NCBI GenBank assembly: GCA_003021655.1 | Contig: PXRP01000022.1 | Coordinates: forward strand, 1-64,000 | Source: Halobacteriales archaeon QS_4_69_31 | GTDB taxonomy: Archaea; Halobacteriota; Halobacteria; Halobacteriales; Haloarculaceae | Reading direction: 5' to 3' | DNA: 64,000 bases | Part shown: positions 1-8,407 of the stretch, one piece after another | Layout of the letters: the number at the start of each line of letters is the position of its first letter | How positions within the stretch are numbered: position 1 is the stretch's first letter | Program-made: the position numbers and the translations under genes | Notes under the pieces: model-generated | The model's database searches: none | Seen by the model: only the letters and a program-made list of their open reading frames with translations | What the model was told of the DNA's origin: nothing

Positions 1-37
1 ACGGCGCTAAGACGGGCCAGGCCCAAGGGTCGACCGA

Positions 38-319
38 ATGGACGAGGACCGGATCGAGCGGATCGTCAGGCAGAAACTCGAATCCGCGGGCCGCCAGCTG
101 GGGGAGGCCAAGCAGGCCTATCGGCGCGCGAAGCGGGCGGCACGCGCGGACCTGCCTGTCCGGGAGGACGGCAAGGCCAGGATCGTCTGCCGGCGCTACG
201 CCGAGAAGCGCGCGGTTCCGGTCGACGACGAGGGCCGCCCGGCCTGTTTCGACGCCGCCTCGCAGGACTGCCAGGGCTGTGTCGAAGACATCCGCGCCGG
301 CGATATCGAGACGTGGTGA
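38..319 (+). CDS. small four-cysteine haloarchaeal protein
   Basis: A 93-residue acidic protein of unknown function. The N-terminal half (about residues 1-40) is a charged, probably helical stretch rich in Arg, Glu and Lys. The C-terminal half carries Cys51, Cys70, Cys78 and Cys81, the last two as CxxC, which suggests a small zinc site. It has no membrane segment or signal peptide, so it is probably cytoplasmic. It looks like one of the short conserved haloarchaeal proteins, but I cannot name the family with confidence. It converges with the GrpB gene 34 bases away. Confidence 0.7.
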   Translation: MDEDRIERIVRQKLESAGRQLGEAKQAYRRAKRAARADLPVREDGKARIVCRRYAEKRAVPVDDEGRPACFDAASQDCQGCVEDIRAGDIETW

Positions 320-353
320 ACTGCGCTGTCTCGCATCGTGGCGGTCCGACTAT

Positions 354-884
354 CTACGCGAATTCCGGCAGTCGCTCGTCGTATCCATCCCTGTAGGCGC
401 GCTCGGTCAGTTCTTCGATGGTCGATTCCTTGGCGCCGGTGTAGGCGTCGACGTCCCCGGGGTGGGCCGCGGCCGCCGCGCGCTCGGCCCGCTCGTATGC
501 GGCCCTGGCGCGGGCGCTGTCGCGCAGCAACTCCCGGAAGACCAGCTGGTCGCGCCACGTGTCGGCCGCTCGCGGCCGGAGGTGGAGGACGACCGTCTCC
601 TCGTCGGAGCGGTTGAGCACCTGCCAGTCGGGGTCGTCGCGCTTGCGGACGCAGCCGTCGGCCGCGAGCGCCCGTGCCGCCGCGCGCATCGCGCTCTTGT
701 CGGCGTAGACGGCGAGCACGTCGACGACGGGTTTGGCCGCCAGTTCGGGGACAGCGGTGCTCCCGATATGACGGACGCCGAGCAACTCGTCCGGTGCGAC
801 CGTTCGGGTCCGCTCGCGTTCCGCCTCGAACCGGGCGGCCCACCGCTCGGCCCGCGCCCGGTCGTGGGATTTGAGTTGGATCAT
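354..884 (-). CDS. GrpB family protein (UPF0157)
   Basis: A 176-residue protein of the GrpB/UPF0157 family, a nucleotidyltransferase-like fold of uncertain biochemical role. Diagnostic is the stretch VRHIGSTAVPELAAKPVVDV near residues 40-60, matching the family's GSTAVPGLxAKPxIDI signature. A conserved Asp-rich strand and the motif VFRELLRD follow. The frame stays open upstream, but I chose the ATG at 884 because the family begins a few residues before this core, and the longer reading would run into the divergent regulator gene. The product should be cytoplasmic. Confidence 0.85.
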   Translation of the reverse strand: MIQLKSHDRARAERWAARFEAERERTRTVAPDELLGVRHIGSTAVPELAAKPVVDVLAVYADKSAMRAAARALAADGCVRKRDDPDWQVLNRSDEETVVLHLRPRAADTWRDQLVFRELLRDSARARAAYERAERAAAAAHPGDVDAYTGAKESTIEELTERAYRDGYDERLPEFA

Positions 885-990
885 TGTCTCGGCTGGCGGC
901 GCCGCTGTGATGTACTTTCTGTGGACCCGACGGGGCGGGCCGCTCGGCGGGCTTCGACGGATTCTTGCCAGCAGGGCGACAGGCGAGGGT

Positions 991-1710
991 ATGGGTCTCA
1001 TCGCCGAGTACGAGGTGGGCTGCGAGGCGCTCCCGCTCACCGACGTCGCGCGGGCGGTCCCGGCGGCGACGCTGACGGTGCGGATGGTGCCCCACGCCGA
1101 GGGCCACTCCCCGTTCGTCGTCCGCGTCGTCGAGGGTCCCGCCACCGACATCGAGGCGGCCTTCGAGACCAGCGACTTCGTCGCCGAGTACACCGCCCTG
1201 GGGGTCGAAGTGGAGACGCCCCGATATCAGGTCATCCCGGCGTCCAGCCTCGAAGAGCAGCTGGGCGACCACGTCGACGACGTCCGGGGGCTGCGCGCGC
1301 TCTCCGCCGAGGACGCCGCGTTCGACCGCCTGGAGGTCAGGACCGGCGGCTGGCGCTACACCGCCTGGTTCGCCGACCGCGCCACGTTTGACACGTTCTG
1401 CGAGTTCTGGCAGGCCGAGGGTCATCCCTTCCAGCTCCTGCGACTCACCCGCGACGACGGCGACGCCGGGAGCGGGACCGACGCTAGAGACGGGCTCACG
1501 GCCCGCCAGCGCGAGGCGCTCCGGGTCGCCCACGAGATGGGGTATTTCGACATCCCTCGGCGCGCGACGCTCGCCGACGTCGCCGCCGAACTGGACATCA
1601 CCGCCTCTTCCTGTTCCGAACGGTTGCGCCGCGCACAGACCTGCCCCCTCGAAACGCGCGTCGACCTCGACGAGCACCGCGCGCGGGGATTTAAACGGCT
1701 TCAGCCGTAA
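991..1710 (+). CDS. Bat-type helix-turn-helix transcription regulator
   Basis: A 239-residue regulator of the bacterio-opsin-activator type. The first 155 residues form the N-terminal sensor-like domain of this family. The C-terminal HTH_10 domain is recognised by LTARQREALRVAHEMGYF, then IPRRATLADVAAELDI and SERLRRA. The tail after SERLRRA (QTCPLETR onward) is longer than usual and atypical. The ATG at 991 was chosen over an in-frame ATG at 871 because the domain starts here and the longer form would overlap the divergent grpB gene. The target genes are unknown. Confidence 0.85.
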   Translation: MGLIAEYEVGCEALPLTDVARAVPAATLTVRMVPHAEGHSPFVVRVVEGPATDIEAAFETSDFVAEYTALGVEVETPRYQVIPASSLEEQLGDHVDDVRGLRALSAEDAAFDRLEVRTGGWRYTAWFADRATFDTFCEFWQAEGHPFQLLRLTRDDGDAGSGTDARDGLTARQREALRVAHEMGYFDIPRRATLADVAAELDITASSCSERLRRAQTCPLETRVDLDEHRARGFKRLQP

Positions 1711-1750
1711 GAGTCAGACGTAGCCCGTCGACCCCCGGACGGGAGAGTCC

Positions 1751-2557
1751 ATGCAGACAGTCACCTCCGCGGACGGTACCGAGATCGCCTACGAGACACA
1801 CGACGACAACGGCGGGTCGCCCCTCATCCTCCTGCACGGCGGCGGGACGCGGCGCTACTGGGACTCCGTCCTCGACCGGTTCGCCGAGGAGTGCACGGTG
1901 GTCCTCCCCGACCGCCGGGCGCGGGGCGACAGCGGCGACGGCAACGAGTACGGCCTCCGCAGGGAGGTCGAGGACGCGCTCGCGGTGGTCGACGCCGTCG
2001 ACGGCGACCCCGCCCTCTACGGCCACTCCTTCGGGGGCCTCCAGGCCATCGAGGCGGCCCGCGAGGCCGACGTGTCGGCGCTCGTGGCCTACGAGCCCGC
2101 GATCCTCGTCGGCGACTACCGCGAGGAGGCCGCCCTCGCCGACCGGATGGAAGCCCACATCGAGGCGGGCGAGCGCCGCGAGGCGATGAAACTCCACCTC
2201 CGCGAGGTCCTGCACGACGAGGTCGGCGACGCCGAGTTCGCGGCATGGCTCGACGAGTGGCCGGGCTGGCCCGGCTGTGTCGAACACGTCGAACTGGACC
2301 TGCGGATGAACCGCGCCGTCGAGCAGTACCGCCTCCCCGACGCTCTCGACGTGGACGCGCCCGCCCTCCTGCTCACCGGGAGCGAGGGGCCCGCCCACCT
2401 CCGGGACAGCGTCCGCGCGACGCGGGACGCCATCCCCGACAGCCGCCTCGTCGAGTTCGAGGGCGTCGGCCACAACGGCCCGGTCGCGGCCGCCGACCGC
2501 GTCACGGCCGAAGTGCGGGACTTCCTGGCGACGGTGCTCGCAGAGGAAGCCGTCTGA
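1751..2557 (+). CDS. alpha/beta hydrolase
   Basis: A 268-residue serine hydrolase of the alpha/beta fold. The oxyanion-hole motif HGGG lies at about residues 29-32. The nucleophile elbow GHSFGG places Ser at residue 93, and the C-terminal GVGHNGP supplies the catalytic His at about 241. The substrate cannot be told from sequence; small esters, lactones or epoxides are possible. It has no signal peptide and should be cytoplasmic. It lies 40 bases after the Bat-type regulator on the same strand, so the two may be co-transcribed. Confidence 0.9.
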   Translation: MQTVTSADGTEIAYETHDDNGGSPLILLHGGGTRRYWDSVLDRFAEECTVVLPDRRARGDSGDGNEYGLRREVEDALAVVDAVDGDPALYGHSFGGLQAIEAAREADVSALVAYEPAILVGDYREEAALADRMEAHIEAGERREAMKLHLREVLHDEVGDAEFAAWLDEWPGWPGCVEHVELDLRMNRAVEQYRLPDALDVDAPALLLTGSEGPAHLRDSVRATRDAIPDSRLVEFEGVGHNGPVAAADRVTAEVRDFLATVLAEEAV

Positions 2558-2615
2558 GCGACCACGCCGGACGGCACTCGCCGTCGTTATGTCGCCGGCC
2601 GCCGACGCTTCCGGT

Positions 2616-3629
2616 ATGGACCGACCAGTCGTCGCGCTGATCCTCGCCGGCGGGACCGGCACCCGCCTCTATCCGGCCAGTCGCAGCGACCGCCCCAAAC
2701 AGTTCCTCTCTTTCGGCGGCGACCGCTCGCTGCTGGCCGAGACGGTCGCGCGTGTGGGCTTCGCCGACGAGACGTACGTCCTCACGCGCCCGGACCTGGC
2801 CGACGACGTCCGCGAGCACGCCCCCGACGCGGCTGTCCTCGCCGAACCCGAACCCAGGGATACGGGGCCGGCGCTGGTCTACGCGGCCCACCGGATCCGC
2901 GAACAGGTCGGCGACTGCGTGCTCGTCTGTCTGCCCAGCGACCACCACGTCGACGGCGACTTCGCGGCCACGATGGAGCGGGCCGCCCGGGTCGCCGTCG
3001 ACACCGGGGGACTCGTGACCGTCGGCGTCGAACCGACCCGTCCGGAGACGGGCTATGGCTATATCAAGCCCGGCGAGACCCGCGAGACCGGGAGCGGCGA
3101 CGAGTATTTCCCCGTCGAGAAGTTCACCGAGAAACCCGACCAGGGGGCGGCGATGCGCTACTGCCACGACGGCTTCTACTGGAACGCGGGGATGTTCGCC
3201 TGGACGCCCGCGGCCTTCCTCGGGGAGGCCCGCGAGTCGCCGCTCGGGCCGCTGGTCGACGCACTCGAGGAGGGCGACCCCGAGGGAGGGTTCGCGGCCG
3301 TCGACCCCGTCAGCGTCGACTACGCCGTCATGGAGCGGACCGGGAAGGCGTCGCTCGTGCCCGCGGACTTCGCGTGGGACGACCTGGGTGCCTGGGACGC
3401 CATCGCGCGCGTAGTCGAGTCCGACGCGGACGGCAACGCCGTCTTTGGTGACGCCCTGACCGTTGACGCCGAGGACACCGTCGTCGCGACGGACGGCCAC
3501 GCCAGCGTCGTCGGCGTCTCGGACCTGGTCGTCGCCGCCTACGGCGACCGGACGCTGGTCGTCCCGAAGGCCGAGGCCCAGCGCGTCCGCGAGGTCGTCG
3601 ACCGACTCGACGACGAGGGCGCGTTCTGA
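2616..3629 (+). CDS. mannose-1-phosphate guanylyltransferase-like nucleotidyltransferase
   Basis: A 337-residue sugar-phosphate nucleotidyltransferase that probably makes GDP-mannose from mannose-1-phosphate and GTP for glycosylation. The N-terminus has LILAGGTGTRLYPASR followed by PKQFL, the GT-A pyrophosphorylase signature. EKFTEKPD and WNAGMFAW around residues 170-200 match the ManC/Rfb family. The C-terminal isomerase domain of bifunctional ManC is absent, so this is the short monofunctional form. I favour the ATG at 2616; an in-frame ATG at 2589 would add nine residues. Confidence 0.85.
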   Translation: MDRPVVALILAGGTGTRLYPASRSDRPKQFLSFGGDRSLLAETVARVGFADETYVLTRPDLADDVREHAPDAAVLAEPEPRDTGPALVYAAHRIREQVGDCVLVCLPSDHHVDGDFAATMERAARVAVDTGGLVTVGVEPTRPETGYGYIKPGETRETGSGDEYFPVEKFTEKPDQGAAMRYCHDGFYWNAGMFAWTPAAFLGEARESPLGPLVDALEEGDPEGGFAAVDPVSVDYAVMERTGKASLVPADFAWDDLGAWDAIARVVESDADGNAVFGDALTVDAEDTVVATDGHASVVGVSDLVVAAYGDRTLVVPKAEAQRVREVVDRLDDEGAF

Positions 3630-3683
3630 CCGGGCGCCGCGCCCGACCCGTGTGGTTTTCGGGGTTCCGTCCGAAGGCGGGGT

Positions 3684-4076
3684 ATGCGCCCGGTCACCCG
3701 CAACGCCGTGGTCGTTCTCCTCCTGGTCGTGGTCGGCCTCGTCGCGCTGGGTGCGCTGCCCGGACTGCTCAAGAGCGGCGGCCCCTACTACGTGACCGCC
3801 CAGCAGGTCGACGCCGCCGAGGCCAACCGGTCCGCGGCGGTCGACGCCACCGCCCTCTCGGAACGGCAGTTCCCGTACACGACCGAGGCCGTCCGGAACG
3901 GCACGTCCGACCTCTACTGGAAGGGTCCCTGGGGGATCAAGGAGTCGTTCACCCACTCGCCGTTCGACGAGGTCAGCGCCCTGGAGGCGCGCAACCGTTC
4001 GGCGGTCACCGACGCGGGTGTCCTCGTCCGTGACAACGCCACGTTTTACCGGGTGGCGGTCAGACAGCGACCATGA
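3684..4076 (+). CDS. membrane-anchored or exported small protein
   Basis: A 130-residue protein with one hydrophobic segment at about residues 9-28 that serves as an uncleaved anchor or signal. It is followed by about 100 polar residues with several NxS/T sites, suggesting an extracellular domain. I do not recognise a family. Its stop overlaps the start of the first Nudix gene as ATGA (4073-4076), so it is probably the first gene of a small operon with two Nudix hydrolases. Confidence 0.75.
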   Translation: MRPVTRNAVVVLLLVVVGLVALGALPGLLKSGGPYYVTAQQVDAAEANRSAAVDATALSERQFPYTTEAVRNGTSDLYWKGPWGIKESFTHSPFDEVSALEARNRSAVTDAGVLVRDNATFYRVAVRQRP

Positions 4077-4792
4077 GCGACGACTCCCCCGACGGGTCGG
4101 CCGGTGACGATTCCCCCGGCGGGGACAGGCCACGCGACGAGCAAGCCCGGGCCGGCGACGGCTCCTCCGGCGGGGACAGGGGTGACGGTCCGACCGGCGA
4201 CGGGTCGACAGGGGAGATACCGGCCGGTGACGCCCCGGAGGGGGACGGCCCGGCCCGCGAACCGGCCCACGAGTGGCCAGTCGAGCAGCGCCGCACGGAG
4301 TACGAGACGGGCTGGTACACCGGGGGCTACGACCGGGTCACACAGCCAGACGGCTCCAGCAAGGAGTACTACTGGGCCGAACTCCCGGACGCGGTGGTCG
4401 TCGTCGCGCGCACCGACGACGCCGTCGTGCTGGTCGACCAGTACCGCCCCGTGGTCCGCGAGCAGTGTCTCGAACTGCCGGCCGGCATCGTCGAGGACGG
4501 CGAGTCATACTCGGAGGCCGGCGCCCGGGAGTTGCGCGAGGAGACCGGCTTCGACCCCGCCGGCGTCTCCCTGCTCGAAGAATTCTGGTGTGCGACCGGC
4601 GTCCTCCGGCACCGCCGGGGGATCGTCTTCGCCGAGGGGCTCGAACCGGTCGGGCGCGACCTCGACAGCAACGAGTTCCTCGCGGTGCGGACCGTCCCCG
4701 TCGAGGACGCGCTGGACGTGGCCCGGCGGGACCCGGCCAACGACGCCACCATCGAGGGGATCCTGCTCGCCCGCGAGGAGGGGCTACTGTGA
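4073..4792 (+). CDS. Nudix hydrolase (ADP-ribose pyrophosphatase-like)
   Basis: A 239-residue Nudix hydrolase that cleaves a nucleoside diphosphate linked to another group. The complete Nudix box starts GIVEDGESYSEAGARELREE and ends TGF (GX5EX7REUXEEXGU). The upstream VLVDQYRPVVREQCLELPAG is typical of ADP-ribose/ADP-sugar pyrophosphatases. The first 60 or so residues are a Gly/Asp/Ser-rich low-complexity tail unusual for the family. The next gene starts inside this gene's stop codon (GTGA), so the two Nudix genes are translationally coupled and look like an old tandem duplication. Confidence 0.9.
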   Translation: MSDDSPDGSAGDDSPGGDRPRDEQARAGDGSSGGDRGDGPTGDGSTGEIPAGDAPEGDGPAREPAHEWPVEQRRTEYETGWYTGGYDRVTQPDGSSKEYYWAELPDAVVVVARTDDAVVLVDQYRPVVREQCLELPAGIVEDGESYSEAGARELREETGFDPAGVSLLEEFWCATGVLRHRRGIVFAEGLEPVGRDLDSNEFLAVRTVPVEDALDVARRDPANDATIEGILLAREEGLL

Positions 4793-5445
4793 CCGATGGG
4801 CCAATCGAGGGGGAAGACGACGCCACGACCGACAACGCTGTCGACGCAACCGGCGGCGCCGGCGACCACGCGGAGGTCACCCCGGTCGCCGACGCCGCCG
4901 CGCTCGCGGCACTCGACGACGACTGGCCGGTCCGCGAGACGGAGGTCGTCTGGGAGAACCCCTACTTCACGGCGGGCTACGACGTCGTCGAACACCCCGA
5001 CGGCTCGACGGGGCGGTGGTACTGGATCGACCCGCCGGACGTGGTGGCTGTGGTCGCCGAGACCGACGACGGCGAGGTGGTCGTCCTCGACCAGTACGAC
5101 GGGCGACTCGGCCGGTCGCTGCTGAACCCGCCGAGCGGGAACGTCGACGACGGCGAGTCGTTCGTCGACGCTGGTCGCCGGGAGTTGCGCGAGGAGACGG
5201 GGTTTCGCGCCGGCCACGCGGAACTGCTGAAAGTCTACCAGCCGACCGCGTGGGCACGGATGCACCAGGCGGTCGTCTACGCGACCGACCTCGAACCGGG
5301 GCCGCCCGACCGCGACGCCGGCGAACACCTGGAGGTCTACACCGCCCCGCCGGACGCCGTGCTGGAGGCGGTCCGTTCGCGCGACCCCGTGTTCGGCCCC
5401 GCTCTCAGTTCGCTGCTGGTCGCCCGGGACGCGGGAGTGGTCTGA
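4789..5445 (+). CDS. second Nudix hydrolase of a tandem pair
   Basis: A 218-residue Nudix hydrolase starting with GTG at 4789, overlapping the previous stop by 4 bases. The Nudix box GNVDDGESFVDAGRRELREE followed by TGF is intact. It shares the upstream layout of its neighbour (a WYW/EYYW strand, VVAVVAETDDGEVVVLDQY), supporting duplication and divergence. The substrate-facing loops differ: LGRSLLNPPSGN replaces the VREQCLELPAG of the first copy, so the two probably prefer different substrates. An acidic N-terminal tail of about 45 residues precedes the domain. Confidence 0.88.
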   Translation: MTDGPIEGEDDATTDNAVDATGGAGDHAEVTPVADAAALAALDDDWPVRETEVVWENPYFTAGYDVVEHPDGSTGRWYWIDPPDVVAVVAETDDGEVVVLDQYDGRLGRSLLNPPSGNVDDGESFVDAGRRELREETGFRAGHAELLKVYQPTAWARMHQAVVYATDLEPGPPDRDAGEHLEVYTAPPDAVLEAVRSRDPVFGPALSSLLVARDAGVV

Positions 5446-5487
5446 GTTCCGACGGAGATTTCAGTCGCGAGCGCCCAGGTGCCGTCG

Positions 5488-5841
5488 ATGGACGGCGAGA
5501 TCACACCCGACGAACTCCGGTCGCTACTGGACGCGGACGGGGAGCCGACCGACGACCTCAGGGTCGTCGACATCAGGAACTCGGGCGCGTTCGCGCGTGG
5601 GCACATCCCCGGCAGCGAGAACATCCCGGCGCCCGAACTCACCGACCGCGTCGAGGAACTCGACGGCGCCGGCCGCGTGGTGACGGTCTGTCCCCACGGC
5701 CAGGCCAGCGTCCAGGCCGCGCGACTGGTCGGCGCCTACGAGGGCGTCGACGGCCCCGTCGAGAGCCTCGCCGGCGGCCTCGAAGCCTGGGACGGCCCCC
5801 TCGACGGCGACTCCCGCGACGAGACCGCCGCCCCCTTCTGA
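5488..5841 (+). CDS. single-domain rhodanese sulfurtransferase
   Basis: A 117-residue rhodanese domain. DIRNSGAFARGHIPGSENI is the family core, and the active-site loop is VTVCPHGQAS with the persulfide-carrying Cys. The C-terminal AGGLEAWDGPL closes the domain. It transfers sulfur from thiosulfate or a persulfide to an acceptor, probably in the cytoplasm. An in-frame GTG at 5479 would add three residues; I prefer the ATG. It follows the Nudix pair by 42 bases on the same strand. Confidence 0.88.
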   Translation: MDGEITPDELRSLLDADGEPTDDLRVVDIRNSGAFARGHIPGSENIPAPELTDRVEELDGAGRVVTVCPHGQASVQAARLVGAYEGVDGPVESLAGGLEAWDGPLDGDSRDETAAPF

Positions 5842-5927
5842 CTGCCGTCGCCGACGAGGCTGCTACAGCCGCTCACGACCGACGACGCGCCGGCGGCGAG
5901 TGCGGCGAGAACCGCTCGCCGGTCCAT
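5736..5927 (-). pseudogene. lipoprotein signal-peptide remnant
   Basis: A 63-residue minus-strand frame starting at the ATG at 5927. Its first 30 residues look like a haloarchaeal lipoprotein export signal: a charged start MDRR, a hydrophobic run AVLAALAAGASSVV, then the lipobox SGCSSL with the acceptor Cys. After about residue 33 it becomes low-complexity sequence antisense to the rhodanese gene. The most likely reading is the 5' stub of a lipoprotein gene whose body was lost. A genuine very short lipoprotein cannot be excluded. Confidence 0.45.
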
Positions 5928-6171
5928 ACTGCCCCCTGGGGTCCCGCCACGCTTGAACCCATCGCGATAGCGCACGCACCCTCCACAGCCGCCGCTCGTG
6001 GCCTGCGGGAGACGGTGGCTCGGTGATCGGCCTCATCAGACGGGGCTCAGTGGGGGTAACTGCTCGTCATCGCCACCGGCAAAAGCGTAGACGACCCGCG
6101 GTGAAAAACCCGTTTGTTAGACCAGCGCGCCGACCGACGGCGGCGGACCGTCCCGGCGGGCGGTCACGCGC

Positions 6172-7449
6172 TCAGAACGCGCGGTCGAGGTACTCGGACT
6201 CCCACTCGCCGTCCTCTGTCGACTGTTCCCACTCGCTGCGCTTGACTTCGAGGTAGGAGCCGTGGAGCTGCTCGCCCATCGCCTCGGCGATGACGTCGTC
6301 GTCGGCGAGCGCGTCGAGCGCCTCCGACAGCGTCGTCGGCAGCCGCTCGATACCGCGAGCGGCCCGCTCGTCGTCGTCGAGGCTACCGGGGTCCCGGTCG
6401 AGCGGCCCGCCGGGGTCGAGTTCCCGCTCGATGCCGTCGATCCCGGCCGCGACAAGCGCCAGCTGTGCGAGGTAGGGGTTGGCGGTGTTGTCGGTCGGCT
6501 TGAACTCGACCCGGGTGGTGGCCTCGGGGCTGTCGCGGCTCACCGAGGGGACCCGCACCGCGGCCTCGCGGTTGTCGTGGCCCCAGCAGGCAAACGCCGA
6601 GGCCCACATCCCGGGGACCAGCCGGTCGTAGGATTCGACGGTCGGCGCGGTGACCGCGACCAGCGCGGGCGCGTGTTCGAGGAGGCCGCCGACGAAGTGA
6701 CGGCCGGCCTCGCCCAGGCGGTAGGGCCCGTCGGCCGCCGGGTCGTAGAGGACGTTCTCGCCGTCGCGCCACAGCGAGAGGTGGACGTGACAGCCGTTGC
6801 CGGGCATCTCCGCGAACGGCGTCGGACGGAAGGAGACCTCGATCCCGTGGTCGGCCGCGACCGCCCGCACCGTCTCTTTGAACCGGACGTGGTTGTCGGG
6901 GGCCTCGACACCGGTGCCGTGGTCGATGACCAGTTCCTGCTGGCCGGGCCCGTACTCGGGGTAGTAGGTCGCCAGGCCCATCCCCTGGGCCTTCAGCGCG
7001 TCCACGGTGTCGAGGACGACGTCGTGGGCGCTTTGCATCCCGTCGGTCGCGAAACAGGTGCTGTCGTCGAAGGGGACTCGCTCCCCGTCGTCGGTCTCGC
7101 GGGCGTAGTAGAACTCGCTCTCGAAGGCCATCTTCGGGACGGCGTCGACCTCGTCGAGGTAGCGCTTGAGCTGTGCGCGGGGCCCGGCCGCCCACGGGTC
7201 GCCGTCGAGCGTGTGCAGGTCCGCGAGCAACAGCCCCGCGCGGTCGGCGTAGGGCAGGACAGTGAACGTCTCCGGGTCGGGGACGACCCGCACCTCGCCG
7301 GCGGGCACGCCCCGTTCGAGCGCCCCGGGGAGTTTCTCGCTGTCGACGACCCGCCCCCGCGGGACGCCGCTGTTGTTGACGAAGACGATACGGACCAGGT
7401 CCACGTCCGCCGCGTCAACGCGCTGGCGGACCGCCGCTGGCGTCGTCAT
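6172..7449 (-). CDS. glutamine synthetase family protein (non-GlnA paralogue)
   Basis: A 425-residue member of the glutamine synthetase superfamily, which ligates an amine to a glutamyl or similar carboxylate using ATP. The N-terminal beta-grasp part spans about residues 1-100. The catalytic part includes MAFESEFYY, a metal-site strand GNGCHVHLSL, NREAAVRVP and VEFKPTDNTANPYLAQ. It is shorter and more diverged than housekeeping GlnA, and resembles gamma-glutamyl-amine ligases or GlnA-like paralogues. The substrate is unknown. The metallo-beta-lactamase gene upstream on the same strand ends 64 bases away, so they may be co-transcribed. Confidence 0.85.
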   Translation of the reverse strand: MTTPAAVRQRVDAADVDLVRIVFVNNSGVPRGRVVDSEKLPGALERGVPAGEVRVVPDPETFTVLPYADRAGLLLADLHTLDGDPWAAGPRAQLKRYLDEVDAVPKMAFESEFYYARETDDGERVPFDDSTCFATDGMQSAHDVVLDTVDALKAQGMGLATYYPEYGPGQQELVIDHGTGVEAPDNHVRFKETVRAVAADHGIEVSFRPTPFAEMPGNGCHVHLSLWRDGENVLYDPAADGPYRLGEAGRHFVGGLLEHAPALVAVTAPTVESYDRLVPGMWASAFACWGHDNREAAVRVPSVSRDSPEATTRVEFKPTDNTANPYLAQLALVAAGIDGIERELDPGGPLDRDPGSLDDDERAARGIERLPTTLSEALDALADDDVIAEAMGEQLHGSYLEVKRSEWEQSTEDGEWESEYLDRAF

Positions 7450-7513
7450 ACACCGGGTGCTCGTCCCGGAGTGTCATACGTCATCCAACAGTGGCAAATA
7501 GTGCTTGTATTCC

Positions 7514-8263
7514 TCAGGCGAGCCCCGTGGGTTCGGCGTCGAGGACCGCCCACTCGTGGCCGGGGAGGATCCGGTCGCCGCGGCGCCGAATCTCGCGGGC
7601 GCTGTCCCACCACGCCAACTCGTCCATCGCGAGGCCGCGGCGGAACGGTGTCGGGCCCTCGGCCCGGAAGTTGTCCTCGGTCGCGAGCGCGTCGGCCGCG
7701 ACGACGGTCGTCCCGTCGTCGGTCTCGACCGCGAGTGACTGGTGGCCGACGGTATGGCCCGGCGTCGGGAACGCCGTGACGCCCGCACAGAGGTCGGTCT
7801 CGCCCTCCAGGGGCGTCAGGTCCCGGCGGAGCCACGGCGGCTCCCGCCCGAGCGATTTGGCCTCGTACCGGCCCGCGTGGACGGGATATGGCGCGACCGC
7901 GTATTCGAGTTCCCGCCGCTGGACGTAGACGGTCGTCCCCTCGGGAAAGAGGTCGAGGTTGTAACAGTGGTCCCAGTCGAGGTGCGAGAACACCACCGCG
8001 TCGACGTCCCCGGGGGCGTACCCCTCGGCGTCGAGAACCGCCCGGAGCGTCCAGTCGGGTTCGCGGTGACACTCGAACCCCGGGTGGCGCTCGTCCATCA
8101 ACTCCGGGTCGCCGAAACTCGTGTCGACCAGCAGCGTCTCCTCGGCCTCGACGAGATAGACCGTCGAGGGCGCCTCGATAGTCGTCCCCATCTTCGCGAG
8201 GTCCAGCACCCCACCGTCCATGACCAGCGACCCGCAACACTTCGGGGTGACAGTCGGTGACAT
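7514..8263 (-). CDS. metallo-beta-lactamase fold hydrolase (lactonase-like)
   Basis: A 249-residue metallo-hydrolase resembling the N-acyl-homoserine-lactonase branch. The metal motif reads SHLDWDHC at residues 93-100, so the usual HxHxDH has Asp in place of the second His. Other ligands are visible in FPTPGHTVGHQSL, VVAADALATED and the C-terminal LPGHEW. It is predicted cytoplasmic. Its placement just upstream of the glutamine synthetase homologue suggests they act on related amide or lactone compounds, but that is inference. Confidence 0.85.
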   Translation of the reverse strand: MSPTVTPKCCGSLVMDGGVLDLAKMGTTIEAPSTVYLVEAEETLLVDTSFGDPELMDERHPGFECHREPDWTLRAVLDAEGYAPGDVDAVVFSHLDWDHCYNLDLFPEGTTVYVQRRELEYAVAPYPVHAGRYEAKSLGREPPWLRRDLTPLEGETDLCAGVTAFPTPGHTVGHQSLAVETDDGTTVVAADALATEDNFRAEGPTPFRRGLAMDELAWWDSAREIRRRGDRILPGHEWAVLDAEPTGLA

Positions 8264-8407
8264 GGTCCGGGGATGGAGCGGCGAGGATAAAACAGCGGTG
8301 GCCCGCCGGGACGGGTCGGGACCGGCGCCACCGGCAGTGGCGACGACAGAACAGCGGTGGCCGGTCGTCGACGGCCGACCCGGTCGTCCGGGGGCCCCGA
8401 CGAGGGA

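Noticed and set aside
196-1677. Long minus-strand frame across the regulator and GrpB genes
   Set aside because: No conserved motif, high Arg content typical of shadow frames in GC-rich DNA, and both real genes have clear families.
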